A stretch of 64,000 nucleotides of DNA from CAYXVU01 sp964468725 (GTDB lineage: Bacteria > Acidobacteriota > Blastocatellia > UBA7656): the NCBI GenBank assembly GCA_964468725.1, contig CAYXVU010000001.1, forward strand, positions 1-64,000, in the 5' to 3' direction. Both the position numbers and the translations under genes were made by a program. The notes under the pieces were generated by a model that did not search any database, had not been told where the DNA came from, and worked only from the letters and a program-made list of their open reading frames with translations. This document shows positions 1 through 9,379 of this stretch, piece by piece (position 1 is the first letter of the stretch; every line of letters starts with the position of its first letter).

Positions 1-1269
1 AACGGCGGCGAATAGAATGCCTAAGATGCCGCCCGCCATCGCCAACAGAGTGCTTTCGGTCAACATCTGCCGAATCAGCCGCCCGCGCGTTGCGCCGAGC
101 GCCGTTCGCACAGCCATCTCGCGCTCGCGGCGCATCAGCCGCGCCAACATCAGATTGGCAACATTGGCGCAGGCGATGAGTAAGACAAAGCCTGCCGTCC
201 CCAACAGAATCAAGAAGGTTGAGCGCGCATTGCGAGTCAACTCTTCGTGCAGAGATGTGGAGGCGATAGCATAGCCACGATTTTCGGGGTAATTCTCTGG
301 ATATTGTTGTTTGAGTTGCGCCGCAATGATGTCCAAATCGGCTTGCGCTTGGGCAGGCTGTACGTCGGATTTGAGGCGTCCGAAGACGCTCATCATGCGG
401 GCATTGCGATTGGTTTTGAACGATTCAGATGAACGCGTCGGACAAGCAGTCGTCGGCATGTAGACATCGTTTTGGTTGGGGAATTGCGGCAGCGGTGGCA
501 ACACGCCGATGACGGTGTGCACCCGGTCATTCATCGTAAAGGTTTTACCAATGATCTCTTCACCGCCGCTGTGACTGCGCTTCCAGTAATCGTAACTGAG
601 AACCAAGACGGCTTCGGCTCCGTGCGCTTCATCGCTGGGCGCGAAGGTTCTGCCGAGCAGAGGTTTGACGCCGAGCAGATCGAAAAAATTTGCCGACACA
701 ACCCCTGTCTGAATGCGCTCAGGCTCCGCACCGCCAAAGAGCGTAAACGACATCGAGTGGTGTTCGACCATCTCTTCGAACGTCTGGTTCTGTTCTCGGT
801 AATCGGCAATCTCCGGCACCGAAAACCCCAAATTGTTGACATTGGCGAGCGGGGCTTGTTGTCGCAGGATGACCAATTGATTGCCGTTTTGATAGGGCAG
901 AGGGCGCAGCAATACGCCATAGATGACGCTGAAAATCGCCGTATTCGCGCCGATGCCTAACGCTAAGGTGAGGATGGCGACAATCGTAAATCCGGGATTG
1001 CGCCGAAAGATGCGCCCCCCATACCGCAGGTCTTGCCATAAAGCTTCCAACCAACGCAGGCGATTGATGTCGCGGCACTCCTCTTTGTACCGATCAACGC
1101 CGCCGAAACTTCGCAATGCTGCGCGCCGCGCCTCTTCTTCACTCATGCCGCGCTGCCGATTGGCGTTGCTCTCCATCTCCAGATGGAAGCGCACTTCATC
1201 GTCCATTTCGCGTTCCAGCCGGTTGTGCCGGAACAGCGTCATTAAGCGATTCAACCGTCTCTTGAACAT
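1..1269 (-). CDS. ABC transporter permease, acidobacterial FtsX/MacB type (truncated by the window edge)
   Basis: Inner-membrane permease of the FtsX/MacB superfamily, the kind that works with a separate ATPase on efflux or envelope lipid/lipoprotein tasks; the substrate cannot be read. The frame is open for 423 codons to base 1, so the C-terminal half is missing. Residues 1-70 are the charged prefix domain (EMDDEVRFHLEME, then EEARRAALRSFGG) typical of acidobacterial permeases linked to PadR. Residues 94-118 form TM1 (ALGIGANTAIFS), a periplasmic MacB-like core follows, and a second TM plus an FtsX-type stretch (REMAVRTALGA) closes the visible part. The ATG at 1269 has GGAGG seven bases upstream and lies 15 bases after the padR stop codon, so the two genes are almost certainly co-transcribed and PadR-controlled. 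Family call strong, substrate unknown. Confidence 0.88.
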   Translation of the reverse strand, partial: MFKRRLNRLMTLFRHNRLEREMDDEVRFHLEMESNANRQRGMSEEEARRAALRSFGGVDRYKEECRDINRLRWLEALWQDLRYGGRIFRRNPGFTIVAILTLALGIGANTAIFSVIYGVLLRPLPYQNGNQLVILRQQAPLANVNNLGFSVPEIADYREQNQTFEEMVEHHSMSFTLFGGAEPERIQTGVVSANFFDLLGVKPLLGRTFAPSDEAHGAEAVLVLSYDYWKRSHSGGEEIIGKTFTMNDRVHTVIGVLPPLPQFPNQNDVYMPTTACPTRSSESFKTNRNARMMSVFGRLKSDVQPAQAQADLDIIAAQLKQQYPENYPENRGYAIASTSLHEELTRNARSTFLILLGTAGFVLLIACANVANLMLARLMRREREMAVRTALGATRGRLIRQMLTESTLLAMAGGILGILFAAV

Positions 1270-1284
1270 CTTCACAGCCTCCGC

Positions 1285-1617
1285 TTAGGTCGTTTGCATG
1301 ATTTGATTGACGGCGGTCGAAAGCCGCGTCCAGTATTCGGCCTCTTCGGTCAATTGTTTGCGCCCGGCGCGTGTCAGACTGTAGTACTTGGCCTGACGAT
1401 TATTGTCGGAATTCCCCCATTCGGAGGCAATCCAGCCTTGCTGTTCTAATCGGTAAAGCGCCGGATACAGCGAGCCTTGATTGACCGTCAATACACCGTC
1501 AGATATCTGCTGAATGCGTTGCGAGATGCCCCAGCCGTGCATCGGTTCCAATGCCAATGTCTTCAAAATCAGCATGTCGAGCGTGCCTTGCAGTAAGTCG
1601 GGCTTAGTCTTTGCCAT
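1285..1617 (-). CDS. PadR family transcriptional regulator
   Basis: A 110-residue winged-helix repressor of the short PadR subfamily. The N-terminal helix-turn-helix begins GTLDMLILKTL and continues through HGWGISQRIQQ to the recognition region NQGSLYPALYRLEQQGWI, a near-textbook PadR signature; the C-terminal helix (EEAEYWTRLSTAVNQIM) is the dimerisation helix. It starts at ATG 1617 after an excellent ribosome site (AGGAGGAG). It is the first gene of a unit with the permease directly downstream. A long inverted repeat covering its own promoter (1634-1675) implies autorepression and joint control of the permease. The inducer is unknown. Confidence 0.93.
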   Translation of the reverse strand: MAKTKPDLLQGTLDMLILKTLALEPMHGWGISQRIQQISDGVLTVNQGSLYPALYRLEQQGWIASEWGNSDNNRQAKYYSLTRAGRKQLTEEAEYWTRLSTAVNQIMQTT

Positions 1618-1633
1618 TATCTCCTCCTAGATT

Positions 1634-1675
1634 ATCTACAGGAGGCATAGTAGAAGGCTTCCTGTAGATTGTCAA
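1634..1675 (-). promoter_or_regulatory. padR promoter with overlapping 13-bp inverted-repeat operator
   Basis: On the minus strand a perfect -35 box TTGACA (1675-1670) is followed by a 17-base spacer and a -10 box TACTAT (1652-1647). An inverted repeat with 12 of 13 matching positions (arm 1: 1657-1669; arm 2: 1634-1646; 10-base loop; core ATCTACAGGA) has one arm inside the spacer and the other just past the -10 box, so a bound dimer would cover the promoter. Its place directly upstream of padR makes PadR autorepression the simplest reading. Confidence 0.75.
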
Positions 1676-1834
1676 GATGAGCTTGGGAAGTCGCAGCGTA
1701 ATGGTGAGAAGGGAGGAAAAGACAGGAGCCGACCGCCCCAGTTGAAAGCCCGACACTGAAGCGGGCAGATTGGTTGGATGCTGTTCCTGTCTTATGGCCA
1801 GACGCCCGATGGTGGCAAGCCGTTGTTCTGGCGG

Positions 1835-3205
1835 TTATGGTTGCATCTCTTGCGTGCCCGGTTTGAATTTGAAGAGGGCGACCGAAACGGCCAATTGAGT
1901 GCTAGACGTAAAGTGGTTGTAGATTGCTGCGACCAGCCCGCTCTGTGCATCAATGCCGAGATAATCGCCGAAGAAGACATCCGCGCTGCATTCGAAAGGC
2001 GACTGCGCGATTTTATGATTCATAAAGGTCTTGCCACCGTCCACGCTGCGCGCTAAGGTCAGTCCGGTCTTCGTGCCTTCGTAATCGCGGCGATCATAGA
2101 AGACGACGTTAATCGAGCCCTCCGCCGGGTCAACCGCCATCCAAGTGAAGAACTGCGCTTTGCCATTTTTCAGCGGATCATCATTGACGCGCACGGCTTC
2201 CGACCAGGTTGTGCCGCCGTCGCGTGTATACATTATGAAAACATCGGTGTCGCCATTGCGTTCGTCAATCCAGTTGACATAGAGCGAGCCTCGGTTTGCT
2301 CCGTCGCTTAGGTCAATCCCTGTGACCGGCATGCCATTGTGACGATTGAACCCCGGCATCGGGATATTCCATCCGCCGGGCGTTTGCTGAATCACTTTGT
2401 CGGCTCCGAAGGTCAGCCCGCCATCGAGCGATTTGTCGAAGACCAATCCGCGCGGCCCTGCCCATACCAAATAGACTTCACCTTTGACGCCGACAGCCGG
2501 AACTGCGCCTTCGACTGTTTCATCATCATCCACACAGTTGCCCGTCGTATCCGAAACGCGGAGGGGAGGCACGAAACTCTTGCCGCCGTCAGTCGAGCGC
2601 GCAAAGTAGATGTAGGATTTGCAATCTGGCGACGGGTTGCCATATTCATCAAAGCGTGTCCACGCGACATAGAGATTGTTTTTGTGCGGCGAGTCCGCTG
2701 TGCGGTCGGCACGGATGTAGGGTTTGTCTTCGAATGGCAAGACGGTATTGATGTGGTCAACGACCGGAATGGGGTAGCTCCAGGTTGCTCCGCCATCAGT
2801 TGAGGAGCTGAGGAAGATGCCGGTCATGGCGCGCGGCGGACGCGGTTGGCGTATCCCATCGAATGAGATGTAGGTGCGATGCGCCGTACCGTGCGCGTCA
2901 AACGTGATGGCGTCATCGCCTTGCGTCAACGCTCTGGGGTTGTGTGCGGCGATGGTCTTCCACGTCTTACCGCCGTCACTGGTGACATAGGCGTAGTTGC
3001 TGACGCGCGGCCCGCCGGGTCTGCCCCCTTGCATAGAGACGCCGATGATGTTGTCGAGGTTCTTCGGATTGATGGCAATCGAAGTTTCGCCCGGTCGCAT
3101 GGCGCTCGCGTCTGTCACGTTGACGACGCGATGCGATTGCGTGACGGCTGCGAGGCCGGTCAGCCCCAGCAGGAAGGTGAATAGGGAGATGAGAATCTTT
3201 CGCAC
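1835..3205 (-). CDS. secreted sialidase-fold (BNR/Asp-box repeat) protein
   Basis: A 456-residue exported beta-propeller protein. The N-terminus is a signal peptide (basic MRKIL, then a hydrophobic stretch to about residue 21). Six Asp-box motifs are visible: SDGGKTW, STDGGATW, STDGGKSF, SLDGGLTF, TRDGGTTW and SVDGGKTF, marking a six-bladed sialidase/BNR propeller. The catalytic arginine triad of true sialidases could not be assigned, so enzyme activity is unproven; many such proteins only bind glycans or are enzymes of unknown specificity. The start is GTG at 3205 with AGGAG about ten bases upstream. It stands alone between padR and the DNA methyltransferase. Confidence 0.8.
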   Translation of the reverse strand: MRKILISLFTFLLGLTGLAAVTQSHRVVNVTDASAMRPGETSIAINPKNLDNIIGVSMQGGRPGGPRVSNYAYVTSDGGKTWKTIAAHNPRALTQGDDAITFDAHGTAHRTYISFDGIRQPRPPRAMTGIFLSSSTDGGATWSYPIPVVDHINTVLPFEDKPYIRADRTADSPHKNNLYVAWTRFDEYGNPSPDCKSYIYFARSTDGGKSFVPPLRVSDTTGNCVDDDETVEGAVPAVGVKGEVYLVWAGPRGLVFDKSLDGGLTFGADKVIQQTPGGWNIPMPGFNRHNGMPVTGIDLSDGANRGSLYVNWIDERNGDTDVFIMYTRDGGTTWSEAVRVNDDPLKNGKAQFFTWMAVDPAEGSINVVFYDRRDYEGTKTGLTLARSVDGGKTFMNHKIAQSPFECSADVFFGDYLGIDAQSGLVAAIYNHFTSSTQLAVSVALFKFKPGTQEMQP

Positions 3206-3344
3206 AATGAGTACGCTCCTTTAGAGATTGTCCGGTTATCGAAGAACGATCACAGGCTACACAACCAGCGCGATATGGAAGCCAGATGATGCTCATTATC
3301 GTCAGCCGAGGATAAATGCGAACGATGAGCAAGTGGCTTGGCCA

Positions 3345-4778
3345 TCACGGTTTTCTCCAAATGTAGATACATTTGCGGAGAGGTTCGCGTCCATGTTTCC
3401 CCATTTGCTGACTGCTATTTCCCTTACCAGTTGGCAAGATCAGTATACTTTCGACCTGAAACCCGATCCGTTCGGCGATAGCAGAAAGGATTAAATCTAC
3501 TGAAATACTTGCACCGGCATAGCGCACATTATCATTGACGAGAATGAGCGGGGCTTGCGGCTTCAATACTCGAAATCCTTCTGCCATGACACAGGCCATT
3601 TCATAAAAGTAGCCGCGCACCATTCTCGGAATCCCATTGTTATTCAATTCCTTTCGAGCCTTTTGATCTTCTAAATACTTGAGAATCGTTTGTAACAGTT
3701 CTTGCTCATCAGCAGCAGCGATAACGTTCTTCCATTGTGGATTGAGGGCAAGTAAATTTTTTGCGCGGTTTTCTACCGTACAACTCAACATTTGCTGCCG
3801 AAGATGGACAACTTGCTCTTCGGTTAGGCCAAGCAATGCCAACTCCAATGCATAGGTACGGGTGTAGTCGTAGCGATTGCAATAAGGCGGAGAAGTGAAG
3901 ATGGCATCATATTCATCAGACGGCAGCGTCGGCAGGATGTCCAAACAAGACCCCTGATGCAAGGCAATAGCTCCTTGCTGTGTGTCTGCTGCAAATAACC
4001 CCATTTGCGCTTCCGGGTTTTGCAGATCGAAAAAGATTTCTTGTAGCTTTGTCGTGATCGCTTGATCGAAGCCGAGAATCTGCCCCTTATCGAACCTCTT
4101 CTTTCCGAGTTGTCGGCCAGATCGGTAGTCCCATCGCAGATACTGACCATCTTTGCGCGTATAGCTGACGGACTCTAGCACGCAAAGCAAAGCAAAGCGT
4201 AATACAGCTTGTACGCGCTCTTTTTCGTTTTTCGCTGCGGCGATGTATTTTTCGATAGCTTGCTGGGTTGGTTTCGGATACGCACCTTTGGTGATGCGAA
4301 GTTCACAAAGAGCCGACTGGTTGTGTGTTTGATGCCAAGGCCGGGCTGTGAACCACCCTTCGAGAGCCATAACATCGGCAGGCGTCAATTGTGACTCCAT
4401 GATCTGTCGGGCGCAAATGATCTGTTGACCTATGGGCAGCAATTCGATGCCTTGCGCATGGATTCCGTGGGAGGCGGCCATAAACAAAGTCGTTCCGCTA
4501 CCTGCGAACGGGTCTAACAAGGTGCCGGAGGTGATGCCATACTGATGTAACAGCAACTCGATCAAGGATGCAGAGAACGCTTCTTTGTATTTGTACCAAC
4601 GGTAAGCCGCCCGTGTTTTATTTGCTTGAAAGCTGACTAAAGCGCGCGACAGGTAGCCAGGCATTTGAAATCGCTTTGCAAAGCACTGATATAGTTTCTG
4701 ATCAAGGTCTTCGATTTTACCTAATGCTTCGGCTGCCGAAAGCTCCCCGCTTGGCCTTTTTTTTGTGACAACCAGCAC
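3345..4778 (-). CDS. DNA methyltransferase (N6-adenine or N4-cytosine type), solitary
   Basis: Site-specific DNA aminomethyltransferase. The SAM-binding motif DPFAGSGTT comes first and the catalytic [11 protein letters not shown] motif follows nearly 200 residues later, with a possible target-recognition segment between them. The C-terminus ([10 protein letters not shown], then LRKC) is typical of this methylase group. The open frame reaches ATG 4895, inside the end of cysQ, but I place the start at GTG 4778: a promoter (4808-4837) lies inside the longer frame and GAGAGG sits ten bases before this GTG. No restriction endonuclease is adjacent, so it is an orphan methylase or a remnant of a restriction-modification system. 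By eye it is less GC-rich than its neighbours, which fits acquisition by transfer. Family sure, target base and start less so. Confidence 0.85.
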   Translation of the reverse strand: MLVVTKKRPSGELSAAEALGKIEDLDQKLYQCFAKRFQMPGYLSRALVSFQANKTRAAYRWYKYKEAFSASLIELLLHQYGITSGTLLDPFAGSGTTLFMAASHGIHAQGIELLPIGQQIICARQIMESQLTPADVMALEGWFTARPWHQTHNQSALCELRITKGAYPKPTQQAIEKYIAAAKNEKERVQAVLRFALLCVLESVSYTRKDGQYLRWDYRSGRQLGKKRFDKGQILGFDQAITTKLQEIFFDLQNPEAQMGLFAADTQQGAIALHQGSCLDILPTLPSDEYDAIFTSPPYCNRYDYTRTYALELALLGLTEEQVVHLRQQMLSCTVENRAKNLLALNPQWKNVIAAADEQELLQTILKYLEDQKARKELNNNGIPRMVRGYFYEMACVMAEGFRVLKPQAPLILVNDNVRYAGASISVDLILSAIAERIGFQVESILILPTGKGNSSQQMGKHGREPLRKCIYIWRKP

Positions 4779-4807
4779 AGCACTTTTTCCTCTCAAGAAA
4801 TGGGCAG

Positions 4808-4837
4808 AGTATACTTCACTCAGTAGCGAGCGTCTAA
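4808..4837 (-). promoter_or_regulatory. probable promoter of the DNA methyltransferase
   Basis: On the minus strand TTAGAC (4837-4832) and TATACT (4813-4808) are separated by 18 bases. The predicted RNA start near 4801 would give a leader of about 23 bases carrying GAGAGG before GTG 4778. It lies after the cysQ stop codon and gives the methylase its own transcription. Confidence 0.5.
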
Positions 4838-4875
4838 CCGAAACAATTTTTCGATTTTGGTGATGGAGCAACCAC

Positions 4876-5676
4876 TCAATTTGATGCGATACCAAGCAGC
4901 GTTTCGATTGTCGGTTGCAAATGCATCGGGCCAGCGATGAGTCCGGTCAACAGCGGGCGTTTGCAGTTGAATTGCAGCGGCTCGCCCGATTTTTCGCGTA
5001 CGAAACCGCCTGCTGCGCGCACTAAGGCGACGCCTGCGGCTACGTCCCATTCGCTTTTCGGCACCAGCGTCCAGGTTGCATCGGCGCGACCGGCGGCGAC
5101 CAGCGCCAGTTTATAGGCCACTGACCCCATTGGCTGAATCGTTAGTCCGGTTGTGGCGAAACTCTCCCACTCGCCGCGTTTGATCTCGCTGCGGCTGGCC
5201 AGCACCACCGCGCCGTTCAGCGATTCTCTCCTGCTGACGCACGCCGATTCTCCGTTATAGAGTACGCCGGTTTCCAACGAACCGATGATGGTTTCGCCGG
5301 TTGCCGGATTGCAAATGCCTCCGGCAATCGCTTGCCCTTCGTGTATATAGCCGATTGATATGCCCCATTCGGGAATGCCGGTTACGAATTCGCGTGTGCC
5401 GTCTATGGGGTCAACAATCCAGATTGCCCTCTTTTCCAGCCGAGCAGGGTTGTCGGCAGTCTCTTCCGATAGCCAGCCTTCATCGGCGCGGGGCAAGATG
5501 CTCTGCAAAACTCGGTTGATGGCCAGATCGGCTTCGGTCAACGGATCGTCGCCTTGTTTGAAGCGGACTTCGAGGTCACTCGCCATAAAGTTGTGAGCGA
5601 CGCGGGAAGCGGCTTCCAGCGCCTCGGTGATGCGCTCGAGGATGGTGGCGATAGATGGGGGTTGATTGACCGTCAA
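4876..5676 (-). CDS. cysQ: 3'(2'),5'-bisphosphate nucleotidase CysQ
   Basis: A 266-residue magnesium-dependent phosphatase of the inositol monophosphatase family. It most likely converts 3'-phosphoadenosine 5'-phosphate to AMP, clearing the by-product of sulfate activation and sulfotransfer. Metal-binding motifs are in place: Glu71-Glu72, then DPIDGT at 89-94 and a late Asp at 211 (SEWDVAAG). The length fits CysQ. It starts 10 bases after the stop codon of the acid phosphatase gene, so the two are probably one unit. The assignment as CysQ rather than inositol monophosphatase rests on overall resemblance and is fairly sure. Confidence 0.85.
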   Translation of the reverse strand: MTVNQPPSIATILERITEALEAASRVAHNFMASDLEVRFKQGDDPLTEADLAINRVLQSILPRADEGWLSEETADNPARLEKRAIWIVDPIDGTREFVTGIPEWGISIGYIHEGQAIAGGICNPATGETIIGSLETGVLYNGESACVSRRESLNGAVVLASRSEIKRGEWESFATTGLTIQPMGSVAYKLALVAAGRADATWTLVPKSEWDVAAGVALVRAAGGFVREKSGEPLQFNCKRPLLTGLIAGPMHLQPTIETLLGIASN

Positions 5677-5686
5677 CGGATGCCTT

Positions 5687-6520
5687 TCACTGTTGGATTG
5701 TTTGGAGCGCGGCTTTGCGCTTCTGATTCTGTTCGGCTTCGCTCAGCCGCGAATTGTATTCATAAATGGCGCTCTCCCATTCGCCGTACATGGCATTGGG
5801 AAGGACAATAAACTCAGTCCCGAACTTCTGCCGCGCGGCTTCGACAGCGGCGGCGCGTTCGGCGATGGTTTTGCCTTCAAACACATTGCTGAAGTCGTTG
5901 AGGTTATCGCCTGCCAGCAAGACGATGCGATAGCGTTTGCTGATTTGTTGGCGGCGCGCTTCTTTGCTCGACACATCAGCGCGCAACAGCAGCGTCTCGT
6001 CGCTGACATCGGGAAAGCCCATCTGCTTGAGATTCTTTGCTGTGCCTTCTCTTTCCGTCGGGCGGCGATTGGTGACGTAAAAGACGCGCACGCCGCGTGA
6101 GGCGGCATAACGCAGAAACTCGACCGCGCCGGGGATGGCCGAAGCCTGCGCGCCATTGCACCAGTTCGTCCACGTAGCCGATTCGAAAGGCTTGCGATTG
6201 ACGATCAGCGTCGCTTGATAGCGGCTGTTATCCAGCACGGTTTCATCCACATCAACGACAACAGCGCGGCGACGCTTGTTGCGCCGGTTGATGCGGAAAT
6301 CCCGATCCAACATCAAGCGCGCCAGCAGAAAGGCTTGATGTTGCAAAGCGCGAATTTCGGCAGACGATTGCTGCCACAAAACCGCGCCCGTTTGGTACTC
6401 ATTGTCCGCCGTTCTGGCGGGTGCTGTCGTCTGCGCAATGGCTGACGAGAAGAGCAAGGCTACAGTAATGACCGATGACAGAGCAGGGAGGAATGTCGGA
6501 TGGCAACGATTCGCTTTCAT
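5687..6520 (-). CDS. secreted HAD acid phosphatase, 5'-nucleotidase e(P4)/OlpA-like
   Basis: A 277-residue class C-type acid phosphatase of the HAD superfamily, probably periplasmic or anchored, releasing phosphate from nucleotides or other phosphomonoesters. From the chosen ATG (6520, preceded by GAAGG) a signal peptide runs to about residue 29 (LLFSSAIAQ). The catalytic DVDETVLDN motif at 90-98 supplies the nucleophile Asp90 and acid Asp92; later motifs are VFYVTNRR (Thr/Arg) and LLAGDNLNDF (metal-binding Asp pair). A longer frame back to 6553 adds eleven residues but would spoil the signal peptide. No lipobox cysteine is obvious, unlike Haemophilus e(P4). It is followed closely by cysQ; both handle phosphorylated nucleotides. 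Confidence 0.85.
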   Translation of the reverse strand: MKANRCHPTFLPALSSVITVALLFSSAIAQTTAPARTADNEYQTGAVLWQQSSAEIRALQHQAFLLARLMLDRDFRINRRNKRRRAVVVDVDETVLDNSRYQATLIVNRKPFESATWTNWCNGAQASAIPGAVEFLRYAASRGVRVFYVTNRRPTEREGTAKNLKQMGFPDVSDETLLLRADVSSKEARRQQISKRYRIVLLAGDNLNDFSNVFEGKTIAERAAAVEAARQKFGTEFIVLPNAMYGEWESAIYEYNSRLSEAEQNQKRKAALQTIQQ

Positions 6521-6725
6521 GTTCGCACCTTCGCTGTGATGATGGACGGGCAAGTCGACGAGCCGGTTTTTCAGTCGCGCGAAGATGCTATCAAAGCGAT
6601 GCAGAGAATGTAAAACCGGATAGATTTTGATGAAAGGGTAAAGAGCAAGACTTATCAGAGAATCGGTTGAACGCAGCCGCTTTTCCGAGCGGCACAGAGG
6701 CGCGCGCTAGCCGATTGCTTGTGCG

Positions 6726-7259
6726 TTAATTGCCGGAGATTGACGGGTCGCGTGTGGTGATGGCTTTGAAGCTATCGCCTGGTTTGTACATCAAACCGAT
6801 CTGTTTGCCGTCGAATCGGGTGTTGACCAGATTGACCTGTTCTTCGAATAGTTCGAAAAAGAGGCGGTTGCGTAATTGCAAGGCTTGTGCACCTTCCGGC
6901 GCGCTGACTTCAACGTAGAGCCAGGCGGAATCCCCTTTGACTTCCAGCCCCACCCATTTGAGCTTTTTAGGTAGGCGATTGCGGCCTTTGATTTCGAACC
7001 GATCTTTGAGGTAAGCCAGCGTCAGCGTGCCCGCTTCTTTTTGGTCTAAGCGAACGGTTTGGCGATGATGACGAAGGAGCGCCATTTCGAGATCATCGGT
7101 AAAGACGCGGATGATGATTTCGAGCGATTTTGTCTTCGGGTTGTACTCCATCTGCGCGTTGCTGACGTAAAACTTGTGCGCCTGCGCAGGTGAGGCCAGC
7201 AGCGCGAGCAACACGGCGCTAACCACTAGGCTCTGATGATAAGGATAGATACGTTTCAT
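6726..7259 (-). CDS. secreted DUF6702-like protein
   Basis: A 177-residue exported protein of unknown function. The ATG at 7259 (MKRIYPYHQS) opens a good signal peptide ending ASPAQA-H; the frame extends upstream to 7412 but that part reads as non-coding. The mature start HKFYVSNAQMEYNP and the alternating beta-strand pattern (SLEIIIRVFTDDLE) resemble DUF6702, a small beta-rich periplasmic family common in Bacteroidetes and Acidobacteria and often next to metallopeptidases. An M1 metallopeptidase is about 2.8 kb upstream but not adjacent. Family call is from memory of the pattern only. Confidence 0.7.
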   Translation of the reverse strand: MKRIYPYHQSLVVSAVLLALLASPAQAHKFYVSNAQMEYNPKTKSLEIIIRVFTDDLEMALLRHHRQTVRLDQKEAGTLTLAYLKDRFEIKGRNRLPKKLKWVGLEVKGDSAWLYVEVSAPEGAQALQLRNRLFFELFEEQVNLVNTRFDGKQIGLMYKPGDSFKAITTRDPSISGN

Positions 7260-7356
7260 TGACATAACCCATTTGCGAATCGCTGCACAACGGCTGCCTG
7301 AAAGTTTACCTGTCGCAGTAAACGATTGCCATCGCGCCTTGCCCGATGGCTGACCC

Positions 7357-8721
7357 TCAGCAGGGCAAGAAGGTGAAAGCCAGTACGCCAATGATGAACC
7401 ATAAGGCCGCAAAGATCAGGCGATAGCCATAAAACAGGCGAAAGTCTACGCGTGCAATGCCTGCGCCGATGACTGCCCAAAACGGTGCGATCAGATTGCC
7501 CATGTGGTCGCCGATGCTGAGCGCCAGCAAGCCACGCTGCGCCGTGACGCCGACCATTTCGGCAGTCTTGACCGTCACCGCCCCCTGAATCACCCACTGC
7601 CCGCCGCTGGTGGGCACAAAGATCGCCACCACCGTACTGGTCAGCGCCGTCAACAACGAGTAGGTGTAGCGAGTTGACAACGGGTCAAGCAGTTGAACCA
7701 GAAAAGCGCCAAGCGGCGTGAACTGAATCAATCCGGCTACGCCTGCGTAGAGGTGATACATCACGACAATCGGCCAGACGGAACGGATGGCTTCTTGCAA
7801 CGCCTCAGTGAAGCGGTGAACGGTACGATGCAGGGTCAGGCACAACAACAGAAGAATGGTGTTGAACGAGTTGATGTCAAGGCTCAAGCCTTTTTCAAAG
7901 AAGTGATAGTAGAGCCAGCCCGCCAGCGCCAAGCAGAGCGGCACAATGACGAGCGGCGTATGTTCCAACCGCCGCGCAAAGGCGAGCGGCGGTTGGTCAG
8001 GCGACGGTTCACTACTGGCTACCTCATCATTGAGCGCGGCTTCTGCGATCTTGTCCGATTCGGGAAATTCGGAGATTTGCCGGGTTTTTGCTGGCATCAG
8101 CCAACAACCTAAAGCAATCGCCGCCGCCGTAAAGACGAGAACATGAATCACTGCGGCGGGCGACCAGATCGTTGATTGCAAAGACATGACGCCGGTCTCT
8201 TCTTTGAGAAAGTGGCCTTCGGTCGCCATCAGCAGCGGGGCGCTGGCCGAAAATCCAAATTGCCAGATCGAGCCAACGCCGCCGAGCGTCGCCAATAAGA
8301 AGAGAAAATCGACCCGAATGCCTTTGCGTTCTGCTTCTTTGGCGAAATGGATGGCGATCATCGGGCCGAGCGCCATGGCCAGTCCCCAATTCAAATAGGA
8401 GATCGCCCCCGACAGCAACGACGAGGCGATGACCACCTGCGCGGCAGTCTTGGGCAAGCGCGAGAGGCGCAACACGACGCCTCTGAAAAGCGGAGTAGCA
8501 GCCAGAATCAGACTGAGGAGCAGAATTAAGGTCATCTGCATGGTGAAGGGCAACAGCATCCACAGCCCTCTGTACCACGCATCGGTCGTCTCTTTGACCG
8601 TGCCGCCGACGGCGAGCGATAAAAGAAATAATCCCACCAACATCAGTACGGCGGTTGTTAAGGCATCCGGCACAAATCGTTCAATGACGCGCCCCAAACC
8701 CTCTGTCCAACTTTTCCGCAT
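7357..8721 (-). CDS. AtoE-type short-chain fatty acid transporter
   Basis: A 454-residue inner-membrane permease of the TIGR00366/AtoE family, which imports short-chain fatty acids such as acetoacetate or butyrate. Around a dozen hydrophobic segments are visible; family stretches include the N-terminal RFVPDALTTAVLM, SYLNWGLAMALGP, PTSGGQWVIQG and SIGDHMGNLIAPFWA. ATG 8721 is chosen because GGGAGGG lies six bases upstream; another ATG at 8727 and the open frame to 8781 are less well placed. No acyl-CoA transferase or thiolase gene is nearby, so it is not part of an ato operon here. Confidence 0.87.
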   Translation of the reverse strand: MRKSWTEGLGRVIERFVPDALTTAVLMLVGLFLLSLAVGGTVKETTDAWYRGLWMLLPFTMQMTLILLLSLILAATPLFRGVVLRLSRLPKTAAQVVIASSLLSGAISYLNWGLAMALGPMIAIHFAKEAERKGIRVDFLFLLATLGGVGSIWQFGFSASAPLLMATEGHFLKEETGVMSLQSTIWSPAAVIHVLVFTAAAIALGCWLMPAKTRQISEFPESDKIAEAALNDEVASSEPSPDQPPLAFARRLEHTPLVIVPLCLALAGWLYYHFFEKGLSLDINSFNTILLLLCLTLHRTVHRFTEALQEAIRSVWPIVVMYHLYAGVAGLIQFTPLGAFLVQLLDPLSTRYTYSLLTALTSTVVAIFVPTSGGQWVIQGAVTVKTAEMVGVTAQRGLLALSIGDHMGNLIAPFWAVIGAGIARVDFRLFYGYRLIFAALWFIIGVLAFTFLPC

Positions 8722-8860
8722 CCGCATCCCTCCCTTGAAGTTTCTCTCCAGCCTAATGGATTCACCGCTCGCTTGAAGCACTGCTGTCTGCTTTCGGTTA
8801 TTGCTTGCCTACCAACCGGTTATTCGGTTTGCAAGGTACTGATCTTTGACTCTACGTATG

Positions 8861-8883
8861 GAGGAGGCCTCGTGCGCCTCCTC
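8861..8883. repeat. 8-bp perfect hairpin at the end of the SnoaL-like gene
   Basis: GAGGAGGC (8861-8868) pairs with GCCTCCTC (8876-8883) across a 7-base loop. It overlaps the TGA stop of the minus-strand gene at 8882. No T-run follows on either strand, so it is at best a weak terminator. Confidence 0.4.
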
Positions 8884-9292
8884 ATTTCATTGCGATGGGA
8901 GAGGCCTGAATCGCAACGATCTGCCACCGTCCGTGCAGGTGTGCGTAGACGTGCATGGTGCGGTAATAGCCTGTGATGTGGTGACCTTTATAATTCCAAT
9001 CGGCAGTGTCGAAAGCGATCAATACGCCCGTCGAACCATGAATGCGAATTTCGACGTGCTCACGATTAAGCTCCGCAACGCGAAGCTGACCAGCAGCGAT
9101 GTCGGCCAAAAATTGGGCTTTGTCGTCGCCATCGAGGGCGTAGGCAAAGATGCAATCGTCAGCCATCAATTGGTCAAGCGTCGCGGTATCGCCAACGGTG
9201 AGCGCCTGCACCCATGCCTGATTGATGCGTTTGATCTCTTGTTCGGCTTGTTGAGTGAAGGCTGTATCGCTGGCGTTGGCCTCGTCTGTCAT
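8882..9292 (-). CDS. SnoaL/NTF2-like domain protein (DUF4440 type)
   Basis: A 136-residue cytosolic protein with the NTF2-like cone fold. The opening helix (EQEIKRINQAWVQAL), the run GDTATLDQLMADDCIF and the late strands YYRTMHVYAHLHGRWQIVAIQ are the usual DUF4440/SnoaL pattern. Such proteins are small-molecule isomerases, hydrolases or binding proteins; nothing here fixes a substrate. It stands as a single gene with AtoE downstream on the same strand. Confidence 0.8.
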   Translation of the reverse strand: MTDEANASDTAFTQQAEQEIKRINQAWVQALTVGDTATLDQLMADDCIFAYALDGDDKAQFLADIAAGQLRVAELNREHVEIRIHGSTGVLIAFDTADWNYKGHHITGYYRTMHVYAHLHGRWQIVAIQASPIAMK

Positions 9293-9379
9293 CTGCCCAC
9301 TCTCCTTAGTCTGACGACCCTGCGAGGTTTATCCGAAAGTCTGACCTTACGTCAAACGTGGCGATGGATTGCCACCCGG

